This document shows, piece after piece, positions 51,194 to 58,881 of a stretch of 64,000 bases of DNA. The stretch's first letter is position 1. The number at the start of each line of letters is the position of its first letter. Made by a program: the position numbers and the translations under genes. Source of the stretch: Albirhodobacter sp048262715 (lineage in GTDB: Bacteria; Pseudomonadota; Alphaproteobacteria; Rhodobacterales; Rhodobacteraceae); assembly GCA_048262715.1 (NCBI GenBank), contig JBLXEV010000008.1:62001-126000 (forward strand). The letters are read 5' to 3'. The notes below the pieces were generated by a model. That model saw nothing but the letters and a program-made list of their open reading frames with translations. It was not told the origin of the DNA and made no database searches.

Positions 51194-52525
51194 TTGAATT
51201 CAATTGCCAACTTCTTCACGCGGATCGTAAGCCGCTACATGCCGGACCCATTGGTCGTGGCGATGCTGCTCACCGCCTTGACGGTGATCTTCGCAATGCT
51301 GACCCAAGGCACGGGCTTCTTGGAGGCCACGCGCTATTGGGGCAACGGGTTCTGGGATCTGCTCGCCTTCACCATGCAGATGACGGTCATCCTGCTGGCG
51401 GGCTATATCCTTGCCCGGACGCCCGCAGTAGATAAGCTGATGGATATCGTTGTGCTGGGCATCAACACCCCGCGCGCCGCGATTATCGCCGCGACATTGG
51501 TAGGCGGGGTCGGGAGCTGGATGAACTGGGGCTTCGGCCTCGTGCTCGGCACCCTGATTGCGCAGAAACTGGGCCGTAAGGTCAAAGGGTTGCACTACCC
51601 GTTGGTGATCGCTGCGGGCTATTCCGGCTTTGCTGTATATGGCGTTGGCCTGTCGGGCTCGGTGCCGCTGTTGCTCAACACGCCGGGGCATTTCCTTGAA
51701 GGGACGATTGGTCTTGTGCCGCTGAGCGAGACGATCTTCTCGCCCTATGTGATCACGATGAATCTGATCTTGCTGGTCACCTTGCCGCTCTTCAACGCGA
51801 TGTTGCACCCGAAAAATCCGGCCGATGTGATTGAAGCGCAGCCCGAGCCGGATCTGCCCGTGGCCGACACCGATGCAACCGAGCGCACCTTCGCGGAACG
51901 CCTGAACCATTCGCCGATCCTCGGCATCGGTATGGGGCTTTTCGGCCTGCTCTACGTCGTATTGTACCTGATGGATGGCGGCGGCGTGACGTTGAACTTC
52001 ATCAACCTGCTGTTCTTGTCGCTCGGGGTCACGCTGTTTGTAACGCCTAGCCGGTTCCTTGCGGCTCTCAGCGAAGGCGTGAAAGTGGTGAGCGGGATCA
52101 TCATCCAATACCCGTTCTATGCAGGTATCCTTGCCATTCTCTCCGGCTCGGGGCTGGTCGTGGCCCTCGCGAATTGGTTCGTCTCGATCTCCAGCGCTGA
52201 ATCGCTGCCGATCTGGTCGTTCTTCTCGGCGGGGCTGATCAACCTCTTCGTGCCATCGGGCGGCGGTCAATGGGTCATTCAGGGTCCGGTGATGATGGAG
52301 GCCGCGCAAAAGCTCGGCGCGTCGATTCCCGCGACCGCGCTGGCCGTGCAGATCGGCGATCAGTGGACGAATATGGTGCAACCGTTCTGGCTGCTGCCGG
52401 CGCTGGCGATCTCCGGCCTCAAGCTCAAGCATCTGATGGGCTATATGGTGATGGTTCTGTTCTACCTCGGCGTGGTGTTCCTTGCGACGATCACGATCTG
52501 GGGAATGCTGGGCGTGGGGGGCTGA
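51194..52525 (+). CDS. Short-chain fatty acid transporter-family membrane protein (AtoE type)
   Basis: A 443-residue integral membrane protein with about 10-12 hydrophobic segments. AtoE markers are FFTRIVSRYMPDPLVVAMLL, VGSWMNWGFGLVLGTLIAQK, HYPLVIAAGYSGFAVYGVGL and INLFVPSGGGQWVIQGPVMM, the last a strongly conserved motif of the family. It begins with TTG, with GAGGGAGGAC just upstream. It heads a rightward operon with yciI, catC and an SDR, so it probably imports a short acid or lactone that those enzymes process. Confidence 0.9.
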   Translation: MNSIANFFTRIVSRYMPDPLVVAMLLTALTVIFAMLTQGTGFLEATRYWGNGFWDLLAFTMQMTVILLAGYILARTPAVDKLMDIVVLGINTPRAAIIAATLVGGVGSWMNWGFGLVLGTLIAQKLGRKVKGLHYPLVIAAGYSGFAVYGVGLSGSVPLLLNTPGHFLEGTIGLVPLSETIFSPYVITMNLILLVTLPLFNAMLHPKNPADVIEAQPEPDLPVADTDATERTFAERLNHSPILGIGMGLFGLLYVVLYLMDGGGVTLNFINLLFLSLGVTLFVTPSRFLAALSEGVKVVSGIIIQYPFYAGILAILSGSGLVVALANWFVSISSAESLPIWSFFSAGLINLFVPSGGGQWVIQGPVMMEAAQKLGASIPATALAVQIGDQWTNMVQPFWLLPALAISGLKLKHLMGYMVMVLFYLGVVFLATITIWGMLGVGG

Positions 52526-52531
52526 TCTGCC

Positions 52532-52837
52532 ATGCCTTGGATGGTTGAAACCTTTGATAAATCCTGTTGCGCAGATCTGCGCAACCGACTTCGCCCGACG
52601 CATCTCGACTATCTCGAGACGCATAAGGCCTTGCTGCTCGCCTGCGGTGCCAAGCTCGATGACGCGGGCGCACAGGCCAGCGGCGGCCTCTACCTTCTCG
52701 ATGTGGAGACCCGGCAAGAGGCGCAATCCTTCATCGAGGCGGACCCGTTTTTCCAAGGCGACCTGTTCGAAAAATTCACCGTGACGCGGTGGCGCAAAGC
52801 CTATCTCGACGGGCGCAACACATTGAACGAGGCCTGA
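52532..52837 (+). CDS. YciI-like protein
   Basis: A 101-residue protein with the YciI/ferredoxin-like fold: the His of RPTHLDYLETHKALLLACG and the Asp of SFIEADPFFQGDLFEKFTV correspond to the family's conserved His-Asp pair. In aromatic pathways YciI-like proteins have been assigned hydrolytic or isomerising roles on lactones. It starts 6 bases after the transporter gene and its stop directly abuts the catC start. Confidence 0.87.
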   Translation: MPWMVETFDKSCCADLRNRLRPTHLDYLETHKALLLACGAKLDDAGAQASGGLYLLDVETRQEAQSFIEADPFFQGDLFEKFTVTRWRKAYLDGRNTLNEA

Positions 52838-53128
52838 ATGCTGTACCACGTTTCCATGACCGTCAATCTGCCTTCCGATATGGATCGGGCCGTGGCGAAT
52901 GAAATCAAGGCCCGCGAAAAGGCCTATTCGCAAGATCTCCAGACCAGAGGTATCTGGCGTCATATCTGGCGCGTGGCGGGGCTCTACGAAAATGTCAGCA
53001 TCTTCGACTGCCGTGATCATGCGCATTTGCATGAGGTGCTGATGGGGCTGCCGCTCTATCCTTACATGGAGATCGCCGTGATGCCGCTGTGCCGGCACCC
53101 GTCTTCCGTGCGTGAGACCGACGCATGA
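52838..53128 (+). CDS. catC: Muconolactone delta-isomerase
   Basis: A 96-residue protein closely matching CatC as I recall it: MLYHVSMTVNLPSDMD, EIKAREKAYSQDLQ, a WRHIWRVAGLYENVSIFD segment and LMGLPLYPYMEIAVMPLCRHP. CatC forms a decamer and shifts the double bond of (+)-muconolactone to give 3-oxoadipate enol-lactone, the substrate of PcaD. No catA or catB is present in the window. It overlaps the SDR start by 4 bases (ATGA). Confidence 0.9.
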   Translation: MLYHVSMTVNLPSDMDRAVANEIKAREKAYSQDLQTRGIWRHIWRVAGLYENVSIFDCRDHAHLHEVLMGLPLYPYMEIAVMPLCRHPSSVRETDA

Positions 53129-53841
53129 GCCAGTATGCGCGCCGAAGTGCCGTCATCACAGGGGGAAGTTGCGGGATTGGGGCAGCGATTACCTCGCGGC
53201 TCAAGGCGGACGGGTTTCGCACGATTGTTCTGGATATTGCCGAGCCGACGCGGGATGCGGATCTGTTCTACCAGATTGATCTGAGCGACGCGGAGGCGAC
53301 CCGCACCCTGTGCCAAGAGATCGCCCAAAACGAGCCGGTGACCTGCCTCGTCAACAATGTCGGGATCGTGCGGCCTGCGTTGCTGGAAGATCTGGCATTG
53401 GAGGATTTTGATCGGCTGATGCATGTAAACTTACGCCCGTCGATCCTGTGTGCGCAGGCGTTTTTGCCGGGGATGAAGGCGCTGGGGGGCGGCAGGATCG
53501 TGATGAACACCAGCCGCGTCACCAAGGGCAAAGAGCTGCGCTCGCTCTATTCGGCGACAAAAGGGGCTGCACAATCCATGGCCCGCACATGGGCGCTGGA
53601 ATTGGGCAGTGATGGTATCACCGTGAATTGCGTCGCGCCTGGCCCGATTGCGACAGAGGCTTTCTGGCGGAACAACCCGCCGGATGCGCCGCTCACGCGT
53701 GAGATCATCGAGGGCATTCCGGTCAAGCGGCTCGGTACGGGCGAGGATGTCGCGAATGCGGTCTCGTTCTTCTGCGCGCCCGAGGCCGGGTTTGTGACCG
53801 GACAGACGCTCTTTGTCTGTGGCGGGGTGACGGTAGGCTAA
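53125..53841 (+). CDS. Short-chain dehydrogenase/reductase (SDR)
   Basis: A 238-residue classical SDR: cofactor motif ITGGSCGIGAAIT, structural NNVGIV (NNAG variant), catalytic S in MNTSRV and YSATK in SLYSATKGAAQS, and the C-terminal GPIATEAFW and VTGQTLFVCGG. Last gene of the transporter-yciI-catC-SDR operon, closed by the terminator at 53863. A dehydrogenase of this type has no place in the standard catechol pathway, so it hints that the imported compound is a hydroxylated or lactone precursor. Confidence 0.9.
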   Translation: MSQYARRSAVITGGSCGIGAAITSRLKADGFRTIVLDIAEPTRDADLFYQIDLSDAEATRTLCQEIAQNEPVTCLVNNVGIVRPALLEDLALEDFDRLMHVNLRPSILCAQAFLPGMKALGGGRIVMNTSRVTKGKELRSLYSATKGAAQSMARTWALELGSDGITVNCVAPGPIATEAFWRNNPPDAPLTREIIEGIPVKRLGTGEDVANAVSFFCAPEAGFVTGQTLFVCGGVTVG

Positions 53842-53862
53842 GATCGCAGCACTTGCACATGC

Positions 53863-53892
53863 AAAAGGCCGCCCGAACAAGGCGGCCTTTTT
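53863..53892. terminator. Strong bidirectional rho-independent terminator
   Basis: AAAAGGCCGCC at 53863-53873, a 7-base loop, then GGCGGCCTTTTT at 53881-53892. The G/C stem is flanked by A on one side and T on the other, so it works on both strands; it separates the convergent SDR (+) and pcaD (-) genes. The clearest intrinsic terminator in the window. Confidence 0.92.
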
Positions 53893-53910
53893 CTGTTGAT
53901 CGCAGAGGCG

Positions 53911-54690
53911 TTAGGCCCCGATATGCGCGCGCAGGAGCGCGGTAAAGGTCTCGGGCTGCTCCACACAGGGAAGATGGCCTGCCGTATCGATTTCCGTGAA
54001 GGTCGAGTTTGCGATACCGTCCGCCGTTGCCTTCACAAGCTCGGGCGGGGTCGAGGTATCTTGCGCGCCGACGAGCACAAGCGTGGGCTGCGAAATCTTC
54101 GCGAGATCGTCGCGGTAATCGGCATCGCGAATTGCGGCGCAAACCTGCGCATAGCCTTTCGCAGGGGTGCGTTCCAGCATCGCGCGCCACATCGCGAAAT
54201 CGTCGCAATCGCGGTAGGCGGGGGCAAACCAGCGCGACAGGATCGCGTCACCGATGGCCGCGATACCATCCGAAAGCACGGTTGCGATGCGTGGATCCCA
54301 GAGCTCTGGCGAACCGATCTTCGCGGCGGTATCTGAGAGCACAAGATGGGTCATCGCGTCGGGGCGGCGCAGCGCCATGCGCTGCATGATCAGACCGCCG
54401 ACCGAAAGCCCGACGCCGACAAAAGCGTCAATGCCATAGTGATCCAGCAGCGCCTCGACATCATCCGCCATGGTTTCAATCGTGAGCGTGTCACTCAGGG
54501 CGCTCAACCCATGCCCGCGTTTATCCTGACGCAGGAGGCCCCAATCGGCTGGTACAAGGGCTACAACCCGATCCCAAACCCGCAAATCTGTGCCCAGCGA
54601 GTTCGCGAAGACAAGCGTCGGCGCGCCTGCTTTTGCGGCGCGGTAGCCGTGATAGATGCCATTTAGAGTGGTGAAATATTCGGCGCGCAA
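53911..54690 (-). CDS. pcaD: 3-oxoadipate enol-lactonase, alpha/beta-hydrolase
   Basis: A 259-residue alpha/beta-hydrolase. The catalytic triad is visible: Ser in VGVGLSVGGLIMQR, Asp in VGAQDTSTPPELV and His in DTAGHLPCVEQPE. The core LVFANSLGTDLRVWD with the oxyanion region and RQDKRGHGLS are typical of PcaD, which opens 3-oxoadipate enol-lactone. The most likely start is TTG at 54690 (LRAEYFTTLNG), with AAGGAG about 7 bases upstream; the frame runs much further upstream but there overlaps the LysR gene in another frame. It starts 11 bases after the LysR stop and is probably co-transcribed with it. Confidence 0.87.
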   Translation of the reverse strand: MRAEYFTTLNGIYHGYRAAKAGAPTLVFANSLGTDLRVWDRVVALVPADWGLLRQDKRGHGLSALSDTLTIETMADDVEALLDHYGIDAFVGVGLSVGGLIMQRMALRRPDAMTHLVLSDTAAKIGSPELWDPRIATVLSDGIAAIGDAILSRWFAPAYRDCDDFAMWRAMLERTPAKGYAQVCAAIRDADYRDDLAKISQPTLVLVGAQDTSTPPELVKATADGIANSTFTEIDTAGHLPCVEQPETFTALLRAHIGA

Positions 54691-54701
54691 ATTGGTCTCC
54701 T

Positions 54702-55598
54702 TCAAGATGGGCTGTCTTCTAGGCACGACAAGAACAGGTCGAGCGCAGGACTGTGGGTGTTCTTTTGATAGACGAGCGAGATATTTGCTCTCTCCTCGAC
54801 ATCCATGAGAGGTTTGTAGATCACGCCTTGGATATGCGCGTGTTGAATCGAGTCCGGCACTACAGCGATGCCGAGCCCTGCCGCGACAAAGCTGATGATC
54901 GAGGCAAACTGCGGGGACCGATGGACGATATCGGGCGTGATCCCCGCTTGCGCACAGGCTTGATGCATCGAGGCGGCGAACCCGTAACCTTGAGATAGGT
55001 GGGTCGCCACGAATTGCTCGCGCCCCAGATCTGCAAGCCGCACGGGGATCTCCGCTGCGGCGAGTGGATGATCCTTTGGCAGGGCAATCCATAGGCGCTC
55101 ATGGCACAATGTGCGGCTCACGACATTGTTCGGCATGTCAGGGTAGGGCAGGCGCACGATGCCCGCGTCGAGATTGCCCGCAGACACTTCTGGGATTTGA
55201 CGATCCAGATCCATCAGGGTGAGTTTGAGGCGCGTATTGGGGGCTTTCTCGCGAAACTGCCGGATCAGGCGCGTCAACACGCCACCGTATGCGGCCGCGC
55301 CGATATAGCCCAAGGCCAGTTCGCCGATCATGCCGCGCCCTGCGCCGAAGGCAACTTGTTCGGCCCGTTTTGCGTGGCGCAAGACGGCGCGCGCTTCGGG
55401 AAGAAGAATACGCCCCGCTGGCGCAATGCTGACTTTGCGACGATTGCGCTCAAACAGGATCGTCCCGATCATCTCCTCCATCTGTTTGAGGAGCTGTGTG
55501 AGCTGGGGCTGCGAAATGTTCAAAATATCCGCCGCGCGCCCGAAGTGGAGCTCTTCAGCGAGGATGACCAGAACCTCGTAATGGCGAAGCGATAACAT
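54702..55598 (-). CDS. LysR-family transcriptional regulator (CatR/PcaQ-like context)
   Basis: A 298-residue LysR protein: N-terminal helix-turn-helix (EELHFGRAADILNISQPQLT, QLLKQMEEMIGTILFERNRR) and a sensor domain (GELALGYIGAAAYGGVLTRL, LWIALPKDHPLAAAEIPV). The LHFGRAA/ISQPQLTQ pattern is common in regulators of catechol and protocatechuate branches (CatR, CatM, BenM group). It is co-directional with pcaD and close to catC, so it is a candidate regulator of both through the dyad at 51128. Confidence 0.9.
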   Translation of the reverse strand: MLSLRHYEVLVILAEELHFGRAADILNISQPQLTQLLKQMEEMIGTILFERNRRKVSIAPAGRILLPEARAVLRHAKRAEQVAFGAGRGMIGELALGYIGAAAYGGVLTRLIRQFREKAPNTRLKLTLMDLDRQIPEVSAGNLDAGIVRLPYPDMPNNVVSRTLCHERLWIALPKDHPLAAAEIPVRLADLGREQFVATHLSQGYGFAASMHQACAQAGITPDIVHRSPQFASIISFVAAGLGIAVVPDSIQHAHIQGVIYKPLMDVEERANISLVYQKNTHSPALDLFLSCLEDSPS

Positions 55599-55772
55599 TA
55601 TGAATAAGTTCCATTATCTTATTTGCTTTGATTATATGTCGAAGGGGCACATTTCGCCAGAAAAATTCGGCTTGCGCGGAGATGTTTACGTCAATCAGAT
55701 GCGATCTTCTGCATTGGGAAGGCGGGCCGGTTCCGCGCGCGCAGCGAACGAGCGGTGTACAAATGCAAAGCG

Positions 55773-55799
55773 GGCCCCGCTGCATTCTGCGGCGGGGCC
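55773..55799 (-). terminator. Hairpin downstream of the RraA gene
   Basis: Perfect 8-bp stem GGCCCCGC/GCGGGGCC with an 11-base loop, 31 bases beyond the RraA stop on the minus strand. Followed in that direction by CGCTTTGCATTTG, only weakly T-rich. The rest of the 232-base gap 55599-55830 holds the promoter region of the LysR gene and no visible gene. Confidence 0.6.
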
Positions 55800-55830
55800 A
55801 TTTCTTAGCGATGTTTGAAAGGGTGTGGTC

Positions 55831-56490
55831 TCAGGCGGGCCAGACCGATTGCAGCTTCTCGCCTGCAAGGATCCGGTCGCGCGCGGCGGCTTCATGTCCG
55901 CCCAGCTCATCAGCCTGATCCGCCACGGCTTGCAGATGCTCTTTCGGGATGCAGACGACCCCATCCACGTCGCCAAAAATGACATCGCCCGGTCGAATAG
56001 TGACGCGACCGATTTTGATCGGGACTTGCGCCGCAATCGGTTCCTTCTTGCCCGTCACGCCCACGGGGCTGGGATCGGTGCCAAACAGCGGGTAGCCTAG
56101 GGCGCGGACCTGCGCCAGATCGCGCACGGTGCTGTTGACGATGGTCGCCGCCGCACCGCGTGTCTTGGCACCACTGCTCATCAATTCGCCCGAGCAAGAG
56201 CCCGGCGCGCAAGAGGCATCACACACGAGTATGCCGCCCTCGGGCGTGTTGTCGATGGCCCCGTGATAGATGTCTTGTGGCTCGCCTTTGCGATCCGACA
56301 GGCCGAACAAAACTGTCACCGCTGGCCCGCAAATCACCTGCCCGTCCTGCAATGCGCCCAAGAGCCGAATGCCCTCCAAATGCCCCCAGAGGCCGAGGGC
56401 CTCCATGCTGTCATGGACATCTCCCGAATACCATTTGGAGAGACGTTTGATCGCGCTCCAATCGGTATCCGCATAGTTGAAATCAGGCAT
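55831..56490 (-). CDS. RraA-fold protein, HMG/CHA-type aldolase family
   Basis: A 219-residue RraA-like protein. The class II pyruvate-aldolase features are the GAKTRGAAATIVNSTVRDL segment with the Arg-Asp pair that binds substrate and metal, then VTIRPGDVIFGDVDGVVCIP, the C-terminal metal-site strand. Enzymes of this family cleave 4-hydroxy-4-methyl- or 4-carboxy-4-hydroxy-2-oxoacids to pyruvate or oxaloacetate; others decarboxylate oxaloacetate. The start at 56490 has GGAGGAG about 6 bases upstream and overlaps the GntR stop by 8 bases, so the two are coupled. Confidence 0.88.
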   Translation of the reverse strand: MPDFNYADTDWSAIKRLSKWYSGDVHDSMEALGLWGHLEGIRLLGALQDGQVICGPAVTVLFGLSDRKGEPQDIYHGAIDNTPEGGILVCDASCAPGSCSGELMSSGAKTRGAAATIVNSTVRDLAQVRALGYPLFGTDPSPVGVTGKKEPIAAQVPIKIGRVTIRPGDVIFGDVDGVVCIPKEHLQAVADQADELGGHEAAARDRILAGEKLQSVWPA

Positions 56491-57265
56491 GTCGGGTCTC
56501 CTCCACTTGAGCCTTTTCAATCACGACCCGTAGATAGGCCGCGCTATTGTCGATTTGTTTGCGCATCAACGCCTTCGCCGCCGTCTCATCGCCGAGGCGG
56601 ATACGCTCATAAATTTCGGCATGCTCGTCGTAAGCCGCCTCGAGCGATTTTGTCGGCACGCGGCTGGTGAGCTGGATTACCTCGTTGATAAGGTTTGCGA
56701 AATTGTCATAGATGATCGAGATGATGCTGTTTTGCGCGGAGTGGACGAGGGCGAGGTGGAATGCCGCATCGGCATCCACAAACCCCGCGAAATCGCCTGC
56801 ATCTCTCGCAAGGCGCATCTGATCCAGCGCTTGGGTGACGGGGGCGGCGACGGGCTCGGCGCGCGCGCAGAGCAATTCCAGCACTTCGGTTTCGATCATC
56901 CGCCGCGCGGCCATCAGCTCTTCCAGATAGGTCGGGTTGGTCGAAAGCCTTTGGCGCACTGTGATCGCCAGCGTATCGAGAAACTCGCCAACATCCTCAC
57001 GCACGACGGTGGTGCGGTCGCCGTGACGGCGCATCACCAGCCCTTTTGTTTCCAGTGTCTGAATCGCTTCGCGCACAGCGCGGGTCGAGACGCCAAACTC
57101 TTTCGCAATCGCGCTTTCCGACTCGAGCTTATCGCCAATCTTCAGATCCCCGCCCAGAATCCGCGCCTCCAAAGCTGCTGAAACTGTGGCGTGTAGGCGG
57201 TCGCGCGGGGCCGATTGTGCGGGGGCGTTTGCGGCGATGGCTTTCAAGGCTCTGATTCCTCTCAT
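56483..57265 (-). CDS. GntR-family (FadR/FCD subgroup) transcriptional regulator
   Basis: A 260-residue regulator: winged helix (LHATVSAALEARILGGDLKI, SAIAKEFGVSTRAVREAIQT, LETKGLVMRRHGDRTTV) and a C-terminal FCD domain (FVDADAAFHLALVHSAQNSI, YDEHAEIYERIRLGD) whose Asp/His residues bind metal and an organic acid. I start at 57265, preceded by AAAGAG, since the longer frame to 57361 runs through the operator region. It is divergent from tctC and upstream of RraA, and probably represses both sides. Confidence 0.9.
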   Translation of the reverse strand: MRGIRALKAIAANAPAQSAPRDRLHATVSAALEARILGGDLKIGDKLESESAIAKEFGVSTRAVREAIQTLETKGLVMRRHGDRTTVVREDVGEFLDTLAITVRQRLSTNPTYLEELMAARRMIETEVLELLCARAEPVAAPVTQALDQMRLARDAGDFAGFVDADAAFHLALVHSAQNSIISIIYDNFANLINEVIQLTSRVPTKSLEAAYDEHAEIYERIRLGDETAAKALMRKQIDNSAAYLRVVIEKAQVEETRHA

Positions 57266-57343
57266 CTCTTTTTTGATCTCTGATGAATACCAAAAAAACC
57301 AACACGTGACCTGTTGACGGTTTTGCTTTCTCTCGTCTAGATT

Positions 57344-57362
57344 ACTTATGACATAAGTCATA
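57344..57362. promoter_or_regulatory. Overlapping palindromes between GntR and tctC, probable GntR operator
   Basis: ACTTATG-A-CATAAGT at 57344-57358 is a perfect odd palindrome, overlapped by TATGAC-N4-GTCATA at 57347-57362. Together with the following ATGTCAA they form a compact dyad-rich site about 60 bases before tctC and 80 before the GntR gene. FadR-subgroup operators are short palindromes of this kind. Confidence 0.6.
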
Positions 57363-57421
57363 TGTCAAGAGTGAGCCGAGGGGAATATCGGCGCCGCTCA
57401 CGAAAACCAAGGGAGGGTTTC

Positions 57422-58405
57422 ATGACGTTCAAACTAGCAAAATACGCAGGCCGAATGCTGAGCTATGCTGGTCTCGCTGTGGCACTGAGCGCAACGACTG
57501 CGCTTGCGGATTGGCCGGAGAAGGCAGTGACGCTGATTGTTCCGTGGTCTGCTGGCGGGGGCACCGATGCGACTGCGCGCGCCGTTGCAGAGGGCTTGGA
57601 AAAGCGATTTGGTCAGCCGTTCAACGTCGTGAATCGCACCGGCGGTGGCGGCCTTGTTGGCCATTCAGCGATTGTTCAGGGCAAGGCTGATGGCTACACA
57701 CTTGGTGTGATCACCATTGAGAGCGCGATGTATCAAGCGCAGGGCCTGCCCGGTGTGTCGCCCGATGATTTCACCTATATTGGCCGTTTTAATGCCGATC
57801 CGATTGCGGTCAATGTGCGTGCCGATGCGCCTTATAAGGACGTGCAAGGCCTGATCGACGCGATGAAAGCGGATCCGGCGGCCATCGCGGCGTCCGGGGC
57901 CAATCGTGGCGGGCTGTCGCATCTCGCATGGGTCGGATTGTTGAGCGCGGTCGGCGTGGATCCGGCACAGATCAACTGGGTCGCCTCGGATGGCTCAGCG
58001 CCGGCACTGCAACAATTGGCAGCGGGGGCGATTCAAGTGGTCTCCACCTCTCCGGCAGAGGCGCGGCCTTTGGTCGAGGCGGGTGAGGCCAAAACGCTTG
58101 CGCTGATTTCGGGCGAGCGCAGCAGTCTTTACCCTGATCTTCCAACCACGGATGAGACTTTCGGCATTGAGTGGTCGCCGTTGCCATTCCGGGGGCTGGC
58201 CGGCCCGAAAAATCTTCCTGCAGAGGTGACGGAAAAAGTCAGCGCCGCGCTCAAAGAGATCACCGAAGATCCCGCGTTTCTGGAGTTGATGTCGTCCCGC
58301 GGGTTCTCGGTGGCCTATCAGGATGCCGCCACTTTCGATCAAACCGTTCACACCGCTGGCAGCAGCCTCGGTGCGGCGATGAAGGCCGCAGGCCTCGGTC
58401 AATAA
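57422..58405 (+). CDS. tctC: Tripartite tricarboxylate transporter substrate-binding protein (TctC/Bug type)
   Basis: A 327-residue periplasmic protein with a signal peptide (RMLSYAGLAVALSATTALA) and Bug-family markers: VTLIVPWSAGGGTDATARAV, VVNRTGGGGLVGHSAI and KADGYTLGVITIE. The start at 57422 has GGGAGGG just upstream. It delivers an acidic or otherwise polar ligand to TctBA encoded directly downstream. The following genes are sugar/polyol enzymes, so the ligand may be a sugar acid. Confidence 0.93.
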   Translation: MTFKLAKYAGRMLSYAGLAVALSATTALADWPEKAVTLIVPWSAGGGTDATARAVAEGLEKRFGQPFNVVNRTGGGGLVGHSAIVQGKADGYTLGVITIESAMYQAQGLPGVSPDDFTYIGRFNADPIAVNVRADAPYKDVQGLIDAMKADPAAIAASGANRGGLSHLAWVGLLSAVGVDPAQINWVASDGSAPALQQLAAGAIQVVSTSPAEARPLVEAGEAKTLALISGERSSLYPDLPTTDETFGIEWSPLPFRGLAGPKNLPAEVTEKVSAALKEITEDPAFLELMSSRGFSVAYQDAATFDQTVHTAGSSLGAAMKAAGLGQ

Positions 58406-58416
58406 GGCGAGATGAC

Positions 58417-58881
58417 ATGAAACTTAGTGATCGGCTCATCGGTCCCGCGCTTATCGTGCTCGGGGCAGGGGTGGCTTATGCCGCTTCGGGGCTTCCCGCC
58501 GTGCCGGGGGTACGCTTTGGCGCGGACCTCATGCCGACGATCTGCGGCGCGATGCTGATGATCTTCGGGGCCGTGATCACCCGTGCGGGCCTGCGTGATG
58601 CAGGCCCCGCGGTGTCCATTGCGGAATGGCGGGTGCCGCTCTCGCAACGGCTCGCGGCGATCTGGGCGATTGGCGGGTTGGTCGCGGGCGGGTTCTTGTT
58701 CGAGCCGCTCGGCTTCGTGCTCTTCGGGGTCGTGTTTATGGCAGGGCTGATGCTGTTGATGGGCGCGCGCGGGGTCACCGTGGCGCTGGTGGCGCCGATC
58801 TTCGTGATCGCGCTGCACCTTTTGTTCACCCGCGTGATGTTCGTGGATCTGCCTGCGGGCGCCTTGGAGGGCTGGCTATGA
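58417..58881 (+). CDS. tctB: Tripartite tricarboxylate transporter small membrane subunit (TctB type)
   Basis: A 154-residue protein with four hydrophobic segments (about 8-28, 39-58, 80-102, 115-140), the size and layout of TctB. The LPAVPGVRFGADLMPTICGAML segment between helices one and two is typical. The start at 58417 follows tctC by 11 bases; its stop overlaps tctA (ATGA). Confidence 0.9.
   Translation: MKLSDRLIGPALIVLGAGVAYAASGLPAVPGVRFGADLMPTICGAMLMIFGAVITRAGLRDAGPAVSIAEWRVPLSQRLAAIWAIGGLVAGGFLFEPLGFVLFGVVFMAGLMLLMGARGVTVALVAPIFVIALHLLFTRVMFVDLPAGALEGWL

Noticed and set aside
51200..53098. A 632-codon open frame on the minus strand opposite the AtoE-type transporter, yciI and catC.
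   Set aside because: It is the antisense of three well-recognised genes; its product is rich in His, Arg and Gln with no domain. Long antisense frames are expected at this GC content.
54690..55092. Upstream extension of the pcaD frame by 134 codons.
   Set aside because: This part overlaps LysR in another frame and its translation is Arg/Ser-rich; the TTG at 54690 with AAGGAG is the sensible start.
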